A stretch of 64,000 bases of DNA from Anaeramoeba flamelloides (Eukaryota > Metamonada > Anaeramoebidae), in contig JANTQA010000023.1 in assembly GCA_027625915.1 (NCBI GenBank), positions 17,236,001 to 17,300,000 on the forward strand, read 5' to 3'. The position numbers and the translations under genes are program-made. Below are positions 10,901 through 21,713 of this stretch, in pieces. Each line of letters opens with the position of its first letter. Position 1 is the stretch's first letter. The notes beneath the pieces are model-generated. The model worked only from the letters and a program-made list of their open reading frames with translations. It had not been told where the DNA came from and searched no databases.

Positions 10901-13900
10901 ACATCTAGGTAAAACAAGTTCAAATGTTTGAAGATGATTTGATTTTGATAATGGAAGGACCAATATCAGAAATTGATAAAAAATTTATAATAATATAGAA
11001 AATTATTCAAGAATTTGGAATGAATCCAAACACTGATAAAACTCTAAAATCAAACAATTTATCCCAAATTAAATATTTAGGAATTTGGTTTGAAAAAGAA
11101 AAACAATATACAAAAAAACTTTAAAAAGTAAAAGATCGTTTTAAATAAAACTTATAGCCAAAAAAAAAAAAAAAATAGTTCATGGAGTAGGATTAAAAAG
11201 GTTTAAATCAATATACATCAGTCAATTAAACCCACTGTTTAGTTATTTCTAATCTTAACTCAAAAGGATTTTAACTCAATAGATGTTTGGGTAAATATAA
11301 AAAATCACAAAAATTTTGACAATTAACTCACATTCTTCAAGAATAATTCACAAAAATTAAGCAAAACTTAATCAAACCATAATTTCAAATCACAAAAGAA
11401 GATATAAACTCAAAAAAAAAAAATTCTAACTTTCTGGGTTTTATCACAGATCAAATAAATGAAAAATTTGCAAAAAAAAAAAAATAAAAATATTAATTGA
11501 GAAATTGAAAACTTATAAATGTATTTCATTGTTTAAAAAATCGTTTGTATCCTTACCCTATTATTTGTATATTATATTAAATCTAGTTGTTCCTCATTTT
11601 GTATCGAAAAAGTGTTATTTATTTTTTTCATTTTTTGGGAATATTTTGATCACATATTTTGATATACATACTACAGGTACTGATTCGTTTAGTGGTAATA
11701 AATACTCTTAATTTTATATTACACAAGTGTAAATATGGAATGTTGTAAAAAAATAGAGTTTTTACGATTTTCGAGATAAAGAAAGAGTTCGATGAATTTA
11801 TCCAAATTTTGGTAATAGTAAACGAAACGCCCGTTTTGAACTCAAAGGGGTGTTCAATATAAAATGGCTTGGCAAATACCAATACTTTGTTTGAAAAATG
11901 TTTTTTTTTTAAAAATTTGAAAGATAGGTATTCACCAAAGGATTTTTTGATTAAAATTATTACTAGTTTATTAAAATAATCAGATATTATATTTACTATT
12001 AGCAAAATTTGGATAAATTCATCGAACTCTTTCTTTATCTCGAAAATTGTAAAAACTCTATTTTTTACAACATTCATATTTACGCTAGTGTACTAATTTA
12101 CGAATAGAAGAACTGACAGAGAAAATAATATTTAAAATATAAAAAAAAAATGACTCATTTTTTTGGAAAAATCTTATATATATATAGATATTAAAATTAA
12201 CAATTACTATTTTAATATTTAAATTTTCAAAAAAAAAAGTTTTCAATATTAATCACATAAAACATTTCTTCTATAATATAAATACGTCAAAATTAATATT
12301 AGATTTGATTATTAAAAAAAGAAAAGAATTTGGTGTGAGAGATCTTTTATTTTGAAAAAAAAAAAAAAAAAAAATTACCAAATTATTTTTAAATTAAATA
12401 TAAAACTAAAACAAATAAACAAATTATACTTTTTTTCAATTATTTTTAAAAGCATTTAAAGTTTTTTGAAGAATTTTTAATATAAACTTTTAACGAAAAA
12501 TTCAGGTTTCAAAAAATGTAAAACTTCTCAAAAAAATATTGATAAAATCTAATGGAAATATAGTTATACAGATCATGGTTAATTTTATCTAATAATATTA
12601 AAGCCTTCTATATCCTTTTTTGTGCCTTATATCTCAAAAGAGAAGAAGAAGACGACGAAGAAGAAGAATAAATGTGAACTTATTTTTGAAACACTATTAT
12701 CAAAAATTTAATCGATTCACTATTCAAATTTTAAAATCCTTAGAAGGTTAGTAAATGTTAAAATATTTAACATTTGTTATTTAATTGTTTATTTATAAAG
12801 AAAAAAAAAAACGATTATTTTGAATTCTTTATTAAATTCCTTTTGTTTGTGATTTTAGATAAAACCATGATCCATCTGTAAAAATCATTATTAACCCGTT
12901 GTTATAACGAGTATAAGATATCTACCCCCCCAAAAAAAAAAAAAAAAGAAAGAAAATACAACAAATGAAAATGAAAAAATTTAAAATTATTTTTGACCAT
13001 TTTTTTTTTTACATTTCTTACTTTTTTTCAAAGAAGGTGATTTTTTAAAAAAAAAAAAACGAGAAAAATAAAAACGTTAATAGTATTTTTTATCTTATTT
13101 TGTGTGAGACTATCTTAAAAAATAAAATCAATATAGTTTTATTGTCCTTTAAATTTAAATTTTTATTACAATCCCAAAAAATTAAAAATAATTGTAAAAA
13201 TTCTAGTAAAAATTTTTAATATTCAAATAAAAAAATTTCGAAAAATTTATATTTAATAATAAAATAATCTTTATTTTTAATTTTCTTTTCGTTTCTTATT
13301 ATTATTTTTGTTTTTTTTTCATTTAATTAATTATTAATAGAATGGCTTATTTCAATTGGATGTGTATGTTTACTTTTTATTTTCTTTCATAGATTATTAT
13401 TATTCTTATTTTAATTAATTTGTTAAAAAAAAAAAAAGTGAAAAATATTTATTTAGAAAATAAATAAATTTTTCAATCAAAATGATTATTGTTTGAGAGA
13501 TTAATTAATATATTAAAATTTTGTAAAATAAAATTATGATTTAAATTTCTACAACTTTATAATTATTTAGTTGCTACCTCTTGTTTGATTTGGAATGCGT
13601 TTTGTTTAATTTCAAAGCTTTTTGTAAAGGAAGTGGAGGGTAAAGGAAACGACCTTGCTATTTCTATTCTTTTTATGATTTTTGGAGTTCCATTCGCATG
13701 GATATTTTGGTATAAACTATTATATAATGCCGCTGTAAGAAGAATTTTTTTTTTATTATTTGTTTTTTATAATTTCTTTTCATTTGGTTTTAATTTTAAA
13801 TAATTTTTATTTCTTTTTATATCAAACCTCTTTTGAAATATTAATAGCGTAAAAAAAAATCCTCAAAGTAAAAATTTTTTTAATTTAATAATATATATAT

Positions 13901-14443
13901 ATATTTATATAAAACATAAACCTTATAATTTTGGGTTATGATTATTTTAAAAAAGTGAAAACAATATTTTTGGAATGGTTTTCATAATAATGTTCATTTC
14001 ATCTTTTGAAATCTTTTCAATTTTATTTTTCAAACTTATTGTTTTCAATTTTTTAAAATGACTTTATTCTTTAGTCTTTAATATTAATATTCCCCTTTTT
14101 TTTTTAACTTTCTTGAAATAATAATAATAATACTAACGAATATAGATTTATACTTTTTTTCTCAACATTTTCAGTATGGATGTTATTTGCTGTGTTTATA
14201 TGTATTGGGATTAAAGGCACTGGAGCTGCTGGTCTGATCAATTTAATTGATATTTATGATCAAAATAAAGTAGTTGGTATATTTTGTATAATAAATTTTT
14301 GTATGTGGATATGTTGTGTCTTGCTATATGTTTGGGTTATTATAAGAGTAAATAAATATTATAAATCTTCTGGTTTTACAACAGAACAGGCAAAGGGTGA
14401 AGCAAGAACAGAAGTTCGAAAGCAAGCTCAAGATTTTATTTAA
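7902..14443 (+). CDS. Secretory carrier-associated membrane protein (SCAMP)
   Basis: Nine exons: 7902-7967, 8097-8189, 8306-8345, 8451-8555, 8728-8827, 13341-13363, 13571-13734, about 13848-13867 and 14175-14443, giving about 292 aa. SCAMPs are four-span proteins of the trans-Golgi and recycling pathway. The N-terminus has two NPF motifs (INPFD, NNPFE), which bind EH domains. A coiled coil follows (EERLRDVQRLEAELDIRERE), then the family's pre-membrane segment (NWPRCKPFLFHDISQDIPV). Exons 6-9 encode the membrane core, for example FGVPFAWIFWYKLLYNAA, matching FTPCSFVCWYRPLYGAF of animal SCAMPs. The tail KYYKSSGFTTEQAKGEA matches LYRTTGASFEKAQQEF. Phases agree at every junction except around the mini-exon at 13848: its A9 run must be eight A for the frame to continue. 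Intron 5 is 4,513 bp, while the others are 105 to about 310 bp. Confidence 0.85.
8570..8664 (+). repeat. (CTTTTT)n / (CTTTCT)n microsatellite in SCAMP intron 4
   Basis: About 15 pyrimidine-only units, TTTCTC changing to TTTTTC, lie between the exon 4 donor and exon 5. Apparent Phe- or Lys-rich frames across it are artefacts of the repeat. It may serve as an extended polypyrimidine tract. Confidence 0.85.
10600..11300 (+). mobile_element. Decayed non-LTR-type reverse transcriptase fragment
   Basis: Scattered frames on the + strand give reverse transcriptase motifs in the right order. Motif A is RIDIKKYFDTI near 10698-10730. A motif B-like VYQGVQISPLLFGF lies near 10830-10870. Motif C-like FEDDLILIM lies near 10926-10952. 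Then come GMNPNTDKT near 11018 and IKYLGIWF near 11067. The YLG element after the thumb is typical of LINE-type enzymes. No full-length frame or element ends are visible. It is a broken relic inside the SCAMP intron, in the same orientation as the gene. Confidence 0.6.
11722..12090. mobile_element. MITE family D, 369 bp, TA-flanked
   Basis: Two arms of about 100 bp are inverted copies, about 95% alike by eye: 11722 onward (CACAAGTGTAAATATGGAAT...) and the complement ending at 12090 (ends CGCTAGTG). TA precedes and follows the element. Between the arms are about 170 bp of unique sequence. The minus-strand frame 11628-12077 is an artefact of the element. The close arm match suggests a young insertion compared with the RT fragment just upstream. 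Confidence 0.7.
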
Positions 14444-15399
14444 TGAATTTAAAAAATGGTAAATTTTTTTTCTTTAACAAATTTTAGAAAAAATCTCCCA
14501 TTTAATTAGATCCAAAAAGGATCTACCATCTGTTATTCAGTTCTATTAATAATTTGATTTTTATTATTTTATTTAATTATTTTTTCAATTTTTATTTTTA
14601 TTCTTCAAATTTATTTTTAATAAATTTTAAAAATCTTAAATTATTTTTCAATGATACAAATCAAATTTTCAATCATTACAATTTATTTTGCATTTTTTGT
14701 TTAATTTTAAAGAGAAATTTTGAAATTAAATTTTAATTTTTTTTCTCAAAATTTAATAAATATGGTTATTTTGACGACTACTTTTCGGATTTATCAAATA
14801 GCCTCAACACCTTTATATCCAATATCATTTAAAATGAGAACTCAGGATCTTCAAAATATTTTCCAATTCGGATCAAAATTGCATTTTATGTTTAATTTTT
14901 TAATGAAAAATGAACAAAAAATTTTGAGATACGTAAACTCAAACACCTTGCTAGGAAAGGTCAAAATGAAAAAGAAAAATAACCGAGATTTTCTAACCTG
15001 AAAAAATGTGGTTAATTTCAAACATTTTCAAAAAATAAATCCAACTTTAAAAGATCACATTTTCTATGATTTTTGATAAATGAGTTCATTGGATTGTTCT
15101 ATTGCCTCCAGAAATCAAAGTAATTCAGACAAAAGAGTTGGAGGTTTTGTCTTAAATTTTTTGTGTTGATTCTTTTTGTTTTTTCAAAAATTGAAGTTAA
15201 CATGACTGTTTTTGTGAGAGAGTATTTACTCGATTTGATAATGAAAAAAAAAAGATCCTTACAAACATACAAAATATCTTTTTTTTATTTTAGTGTGATT
15301 TTTTTTTTTGTTATCTTGTTTCTCTCAAAAGCTAATTAGTTGTTAGTATCAAGAGAAATTGGGTTGGGGTTATGTGGGAAAGCGTTTTGGGAATTTAGC

Positions 15400-15588
15400 A
15401 TGCAACGATCAAATGGTAATTAAATTTGTAAAATTTAGTCCATTTTTTTTATTTTTAAAAAAAAAAATTGTGTAATATGAGAATAAATGATCTTTCTTTT
15501 TAGGAAATGAGGATTTTGGTGGATTCAAGACAACTGCAAACCCACACCCGTGTCTTCTTATGAAAATATATCTTCATAGGAAATAACA
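15400..15588 (+). other. Possible short two-exon reading frame
   Basis: ATG near 15400 reads MQRSN, then a GT (GTAATTAA) and an acceptor TTTTTAG near 15504 continue in frame as GNEDFGGFKTTANPHPCLLM and stop at a TAA, about 32 codons. The flanks (AAGCGTTTTGGG, GGATTTTGGTGGATTCAAGA) are richer in G/C than the surroundings, which is why I noticed it. The product is not recognised. It may be the 5' remnant of a duplicated gene. Confidence 0.2.
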
Positions 15589-16644
15589 AAGGATTAATCA
15601 TCAAAAAATACAAATTTCCTAGATTTTGACAATAGTAAAACAAATTTTGAAAACCTATTAATTTACTTCCGATAACTTATAAAAAAACCTAAAAAAATAT
15701 AGAAAAGGTGCATATGCTTTAAAAATTGTTCTTCAACTTGTTTTCTCAAAAAAATCATTGTTTCCAATCGTATTTTTCATTTTTTGATATCACCGAAATC
15801 ACAGAAATGGGTACATACAATTTTTGGAAAAATATTTCAGTTTTTACTTCTTAGATCTAAATAGACGGAACATTGTGAGATTTATCAATACCTAAATACT
15901 AATTATCGTACACATAAAACACATTTTCCATTTGAAACGTGGTTCATAATATTGTTTGAATAAATAATAATAACTGGATAATTATTAATAGTTGATTCTT
16001 CATTAAAACTATATTAAAAATAATTTAGATCATTAAATTTTGTCTATTTTCTATGAAATAAAATTATAAAATTAATATTTTCGAATACTTTAATAATAAC
16101 AAAAAAATCAAATATAGAATTTTTTTTAATCAAAAAATTCATTTTTAAAATATTTGGATTTTTCTCTTGAATATTTTGGCAATATATATATACTGAAAGG
16201 TTTGATTTTAAATTTAATGTTTTTTTTTCTCTAAAATATCTTTTTTTAAAAAAGATTAAATATTTTTATCTCTGAATTTAGATCAAACCTTGTCAAAATA
16301 ATTTGTATTACTTTTATTTCTAACAACAAACCGGTATTTTTGGTTAAAAATTCAATTTTGTTCAAGTTTGAAAAAGCGATATTTTACACCTAAAACAACT
16401 TGTACACTGAAAACCAATTTATTTATATACAAAAAATCTTTGAAGATAGGTTAATTTCAAAGTTTTTCATTGTGAAGAAATAACATGTATCACTAATTTA
16501 GCAATAGTAAACCACAGTAGTAACCTAATTTAACTTGCGTGAAATAAAAATCAAAACATTAACAAAATATAAGATTATATGCTTTACTTTTTCAAAAAAG
16601 AATAATACAATTTTCTGTCATCTTTTGAACAATTAAAATTAAGG

Positions 16645-17765
16645 GGGGAGTTTATAATAAAAAACAATTAAATCTTGTAAAGATCTTTAATTTTTTTTTT
16701 TTGCAATTTGTGTTTTGGCTTCTCAAATGGATGAGTTAACCTAAACTTAACAATTAATTAATTTTAATCTCTTTTTTGAATTTCAAAATTCATATTTTTC
16801 CAATATAAAACTCAAAAAAAGTATCCTATAATTGTTATTGACAGTTAAATTAATTCTTGAAAATGGTAAAAAACTATTTTTAGTTTTATGTTGGAAAATC
16901 TTGATTTTTTAAGAAAAATTTTATTTTGGTTATTATTTTGAATGATGAATCCTCCAATTCAAACCTGAACTAATAAAAATAATATGGTAATTAGGTGATT
17001 AAAAATATAAAATTTTGATAGAATTTAAAAAAAAAAGTTTAACAATTGAAATGAAGATCTATAAAGCAAAAAAAAATAATAGTTTGAAAAAAGTTGTTTT
17101 CACATTTTCAAACAAATGAAAAAATATAAAATAAATTGTTGATATTGAAAAATTATTTTAACAAATTATTTAATCTTGTTTACCAGTACCATAATTACAA
17201 TTTAAATTATTTTTGTTGGTAAAAAATATGATTTTCAATTTTGGGGTAAAAATAATTAATTCCTAAATATTTTGAAGATAATTTTCTTTTGAAAAATCGT
17301 AATTTCATCTTATCAATAAAAACAAAATTTCGAAGTAAAATTTGTTTATGACTTTAAAACTTTAATAGTTATAAATTACATTTCTTAAAATAATACAAAT
17401 ATTTTTCAATATGTGGAATAAATCATTTTTTTGGTTAATCAAAAAAATTATCTCAAAAAAAAAAAAAATTCTTTTATTAATATTCCATGGACAACCAAGA
17501 GTTGATATTAAGAAATAATGATGGAAATTGTAATAAACAAGGTAAAAAGTTTTTATAATTTTTGAAATAAAATGATGTAAAAGTTTTCTATTTCAGATAA
17601 AATGGAAAAAAAAAATATCTCATTTACTAAAAAAATATTTTCTTTTTTGAGTTAACAAATAGATCAGAATTTTTAAGAACTTGGCATATCCAAATTTTGT
17701 AAGAAGAGAATATCACCAATTAAATATTTTAAAATTTTGTCATGTTATCGTGGAGTAGTGCTCCC
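16645..17765 (+). repeat. Dispersed 1.1-kb repeat R1, copy 1
   Basis: This stretch matches 41190-42335 in reverse complement over about 1.1 kb with many small differences. Shared landmarks include AAATCTTGTAAAGATCT, AATGGATGAG, TTCTTGAAAATGGTAAAAAA, CCATGGACAACCAAGAGTTG and GTAAGAAGAGAATATCACCA. The copies diverge just outside these limits. Near the 3' side both carry the ATG of a short spliced frame. I saw no terminal repeats, so a segmental duplication of a gene's 5' region is as likely as a transposon. Confidence 0.65.
17487..17655 (+). other. Short spliced reading frame inside repeat R1
   Basis: ATG at 17487 reads [18 protein letters not shown], then donor G|GTAAAAAG at 17542 and acceptor TTTCAG ending at 17596. 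The frame resumes as DKMEKKNISFTKKIFSFLS and stops with TAA at 17653-17655. In the other copy the ATG, the first eight codons, the donor and a TTGCAG acceptor are kept, but the second exon is shifted. This looks like the first exons of a duplicated gene family whose bodies are missing. Confidence 0.3.
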
Positions 17766-20700
17766 TTTAGCTTTGTAGATCTTGTATTTTTTTTTCTTTT
17801 AAAGTTATAGTTTGTTGAGTAACCCAACTTGTTAAAAGAATGGAAAAAAAATTGTATTGTATATAAAATCAATAAAAGGATAAAAATTAAAAGAAAAATT
17901 TATTAAATAAAAGAATAATACTAGTTAATTAATTAAATAATTAATTAGCATCAAAATATTTTCGAAGTTTTTTTTCGTGTTTAGAAATTGGATATGTTTC
18001 AATTATTTGAGAATTTATGAAAGAACCGATAATTTTTAAAATTTGGGGATTTCGATATATGAAATGAATATCTTGGATTATTTTATTTCTAAAGAACATT
18101 AAATCTTTAGGATTTTTTTGTATTGCAGTTTTCATAATATTTTGGAGATCAAATTGATTTATTTGTAGCCAAGTGGGTTCATTTTTTGTATATTTGAATT
18201 CCTTATTATCTGGATAATAAATCGAAAAATTTCTACAAGGGAATTCATTGCAAATTACCTTTCTCGAAGGTATTATTAAATCTGCATCACCATTTAATAA
18301 ATTTGAGGTGAGTCCATATCTGGGTGATATAATCGGCATTCCTGTTGCCATTGCTTCCAGGATATTTTGTATTTCAAATTTGATTCTAAATGGTGAAATT
18401 AAAAAGGAATGTGATCGATATAAATTTAATTTTTGATTAAAATTAAATTTATGAACATTTTTCACCCAATTTAATCTTGGCAATTTATTGTTGTCCCAAT
18501 TTTCTAAAATTTTCTGATATTCTGGGTTAACCTTTTTCGAAGCAACAGTTAAAGAGACTTTATCATCATTCGTGAATTGGGCCTTATAGGCATCTAATAC
18601 AATGTCTATTCCTGATAGAATATTGAGATCGTCCATAAATAAAAAATTATGTGTTTTTTGTTTTTGTTGAGAATCTAATGGCTTCCCATTTTTAGATATC
18701 TCAACGTATTCTTTTGAAAGAATGCCATTAACTAATTTCAATTTTTCTGGGTTGATTCCTTCTTTCACCCAAGAGGAATATAGATGATGAGAATTTACCC
18801 AAATTTGATCAAATTGGTTAATTTTCTGTGTCCAATTTTTAAATAAAGTTTCAAAGGGGTAATGCATCCAGAGAATTATATATTTGGAAACTTGAGAAAA
18901 TGAATCAAAATCAATATCAAATGAAGAATAAATTCCGATATCGAAAATCTTGTCTTTGCTTGGATAATATATTAATTGGTCAAATTCTTTCAATTGGTTT
19001 TTGTCTGCAAATTTCAATTTGAAAATTGATTCAATTCCGTTGTCAATGGGAATTATTTTTAATTGTGTTGATTCTTTTAATTTGGAATTTAGGAATGATG
19101 AAAAATCTCTATTTATTAACGTAATTTGGTTATCTTGGAAAAAATTGCCAATTATTGCAATTTTCAGGGGATTATAAATATGTGTCCATATTGAATCGTC
19201 CCAATAGGCCTTGAAATTGTTGTCAAAAATTGTATTACAAATTCGGTTTTGTGGTGCGATTTCTTGTATGGGATTTTGGTTTTCTGGTTTTTGTAGCTGG
19301 CTTCTTTGGATTTCAGGTGTCATAAATTGGCCAATTTTTTGGTTGTATGTTGAATGCAAAAGGTTAAAATGGTATCTCATTTCATAGGCAACTTGCACAA
19401 TAGGATTTATATAAATTTTGTTATAGCCATAGCTCCAAAAGTCTTTACATATCAATTCACATTCAATTGCGTAGCATTCTTCTTCTTTATAGGATGTTCT
19501 AAATTTAATTTTTTCTTTCAGCCAGGGCTCAGTTTTAAAAATAACAATGCCGTTCCAACATGAATAGACTTGGAAGGGCAGACCCTTCGTTAGCAAATTT
19601 TGTGATTCTTCAGAATTGCTAAAGGGGTATTCTGTCGAAAAGGAATCGCCAGAGAGGTCCTTGGCAACCCAAATGTCTCGAAATAATGTTTTTTTTTCAA
19701 TTGATCGTTGCCCGATAAGTGATTGTAATCAAAATTCCAATCCCGGAAGCATGTATCAATTGCACATACCATATCATAATCCACGGGTGTCAATAATAGA
19801 CTTAATAAGTCTGTAACGTTGAAGAGAACATCATTTAAATAGAGTATTTTGGAATATTCCTCTGTGACGTTCCCCAATGCCCTATTTCTTAAATTTACCA
19901 AATATTGGATTCGATCTACTTTATAATTTTTTCGGCTCAATTTTTGATCGAAATTGATATGATTTTTAATGCTATGTTGGTTTAGTCTCGTTTCAAATTC
20001 TCTAAACCTTTCCTCTGAGCCGTCACTATTGCCATTGGATAGAATGGATATAAAGCAGTTTTCGTTGCCAATGGCTTCAATGAATTTCAATAATTCCATC
20101 TCCATCCACTACCAAAGCTTTTCTACATTATGCAGGATCATCACTATAAATACTTTTTCTTTTTTTTGTTTCCAAACATTGAATTCTTGCCCATTGAGTA
20201 ATTTTGATAATTTGGAATTTGGATCATGGAAGGCTTTTGTATTTTTGAGTAAATTGACATTGTATTGTGGTAAAAACGGTTCAGGGTATGGCCCAAGATC
20301 TACATTTAATTTCCATGAATAGGAATGGTAACTTAATTTTATAAATTGCCTTATCTGGGAATTAAATTGTTCCTTGGAATACTGCTTATAAAGATATTTT
20401 TGATAAAATGATGATAACTTTTCCCAATAATTTTTATTTATTAGTAATTTTTTTATTTGCTGAAATTGGCATTCCAGATCCCCAACGGCACAGAACTGAA
20501 CGCCAGATTCAATGGCAATTGCCTTTTCAAATGGGTCTTTCGTGTTTGTTTCATTAAGTTGCAATAGAATTCGGTTCTTTTCATTAGTTACATATGGGGT
20601 GCCTTGCGATAATAAAAATAATTTCATTTCATTGAACTTGGGGTTATTGAGATTTGTTTCCTCGGTTTCAATTATTAATTGTAGTGTTTTAATGATTTCT

Positions 20701-21042
20701 CTTAATTTTTGGTGGTTGTCCATATTTAAACAATTTATTTGTTTCAAACTAAGATCGCATTGTTGAGAAGTGAATAAATAGACATTTTTTTTTAAATTGA
20801 GATTTGGTTTTAGAGTTTGCAAATAATTGATAATTTTTTCAAGTGTTTGATCTTTTTTTTGTTTCTTCCTATCATAATCATGAATAATTAGGATTGTTTT
20901 TCGTTCATAAAATGAGATTTGATTTTGGTTTTCAAGTTCCATTGAATAATACTTTTTTAATTCTTTGTTAACTTTAATGTCTATTTCTTGTTCTTTTTCT
21001 TTCTCGATTTGGTATTTTATTTCTTCTTTAATTTTCATTTGA

Positions 21043-21046
21043 TTAA
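21043..21046. other. TTAA target-site duplication, left
   Basis: TTAA immediately outside the left end of the Kolobok-like element. Together with 25279-25282 it is the duplicated target. The host codons across it read GAC TTT AAT CAA when the element is removed. Confidence 0.75.
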
Positions 21047-21248
21047 CGACTACGTTTGCAATTCAAATTTTTTGTTTGGCGTTATTCAAAGAATGTTAGG
21101 TTGTTGGCAAGTCTTACAAATATTTAATCAGTAAGATCTAAGAATGAAAAAATGAAATTTTTTATGAGAAAAGGTGATAATTTAAATTACCACGTATCTC
21201 AAAATGACAAAGAAGGTTGGGGAAAATTGACTTTTTGAGAAAATTACT

Positions 21249-21356
21249 TTTTAGAACAATTTTTAGAACCCTGACATGTTGTTGTGGATGTTAAATGATT
21301 TTAGTCGGGTGACCGAAATATTCTGAGAGGGTTCTAAAAATTGTTCTAAAAAGTCG
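21249..21356. repeat. Subterminal hairpin within the transposon
   Basis: CTTTTTAGAACAATTTTTAG then AACCCT (21250-21275) is repeated as an exact complement at about 21329-21354, a stem of about 26 bp with a loop of about 53 bases. Its place near the transposon end suggests a subterminal transposase-binding structure or a nested small element. Confidence 0.6.
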
Positions 21357-21713
21357 AAATTGATAAAACTGAATTATTTTTTGGAATAATTGAGCAACTT
21401 TTTGTTTTTTATTTCAAAACAAAGTAATATTTGAAGAATGGGAACGAGTAATGGTTAGGTATGGATTAATTCCGTTCAAATTCCCATTTCCAAAAATTTG
21501 AAAGATCATTTTTTATTTTTTGCAAAGTTTTTTTTTTAGATAAAAAAAAACTGAAACGTTTAATTTTTTTTTTTAAAATTTAGATCGTTGAATGCAAAAT
21601 TCCACAAAACCTTTCCCCAACGACCTCAACCCAATTTTTATTGATCAAACAAATTGGGTTTTGAGAGATACTATTCAAATAAAAAAAAATTTATCAAAAA
21701 AACACAAAAAGAA

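Larger units (their letters stand above)
8828..13340 (+). other. Giant SCAMP intron 5 (4.5 kb)
   Basis: The donor at exon 5 (ATGAG|GTAAAG, phase 2) and the acceptor at exon 6 (TAATAG|A) restore a codon precisely and bring together adjacent parts of the SCAMP fold. The intron is 15-40 times longer than its neighbours. It holds a decayed reverse transcriptase (10600-11300) and a MITE (11722-12090). The rest is A/T-rich with no recognisable gene. Confidence 0.7.
14444..17940. other. Intergenic region with repeat copy
   Basis: About 3.5 kb between the convergent SCAMP and glycosyltransferase genes. It contains a possible short spliced frame (15400-15588) and a 1.1-kb dispersed repeat (16645-17765). 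A 93-codon frame at 14720-15001 overlaps A/T-rich 3' sequence and is not supported. Confidence 0.55.

Noticed and set aside
11628-12077. 149-codon minus-strand frame
   Set aside because: It lies almost wholly inside MITE D and mirrors its arms.
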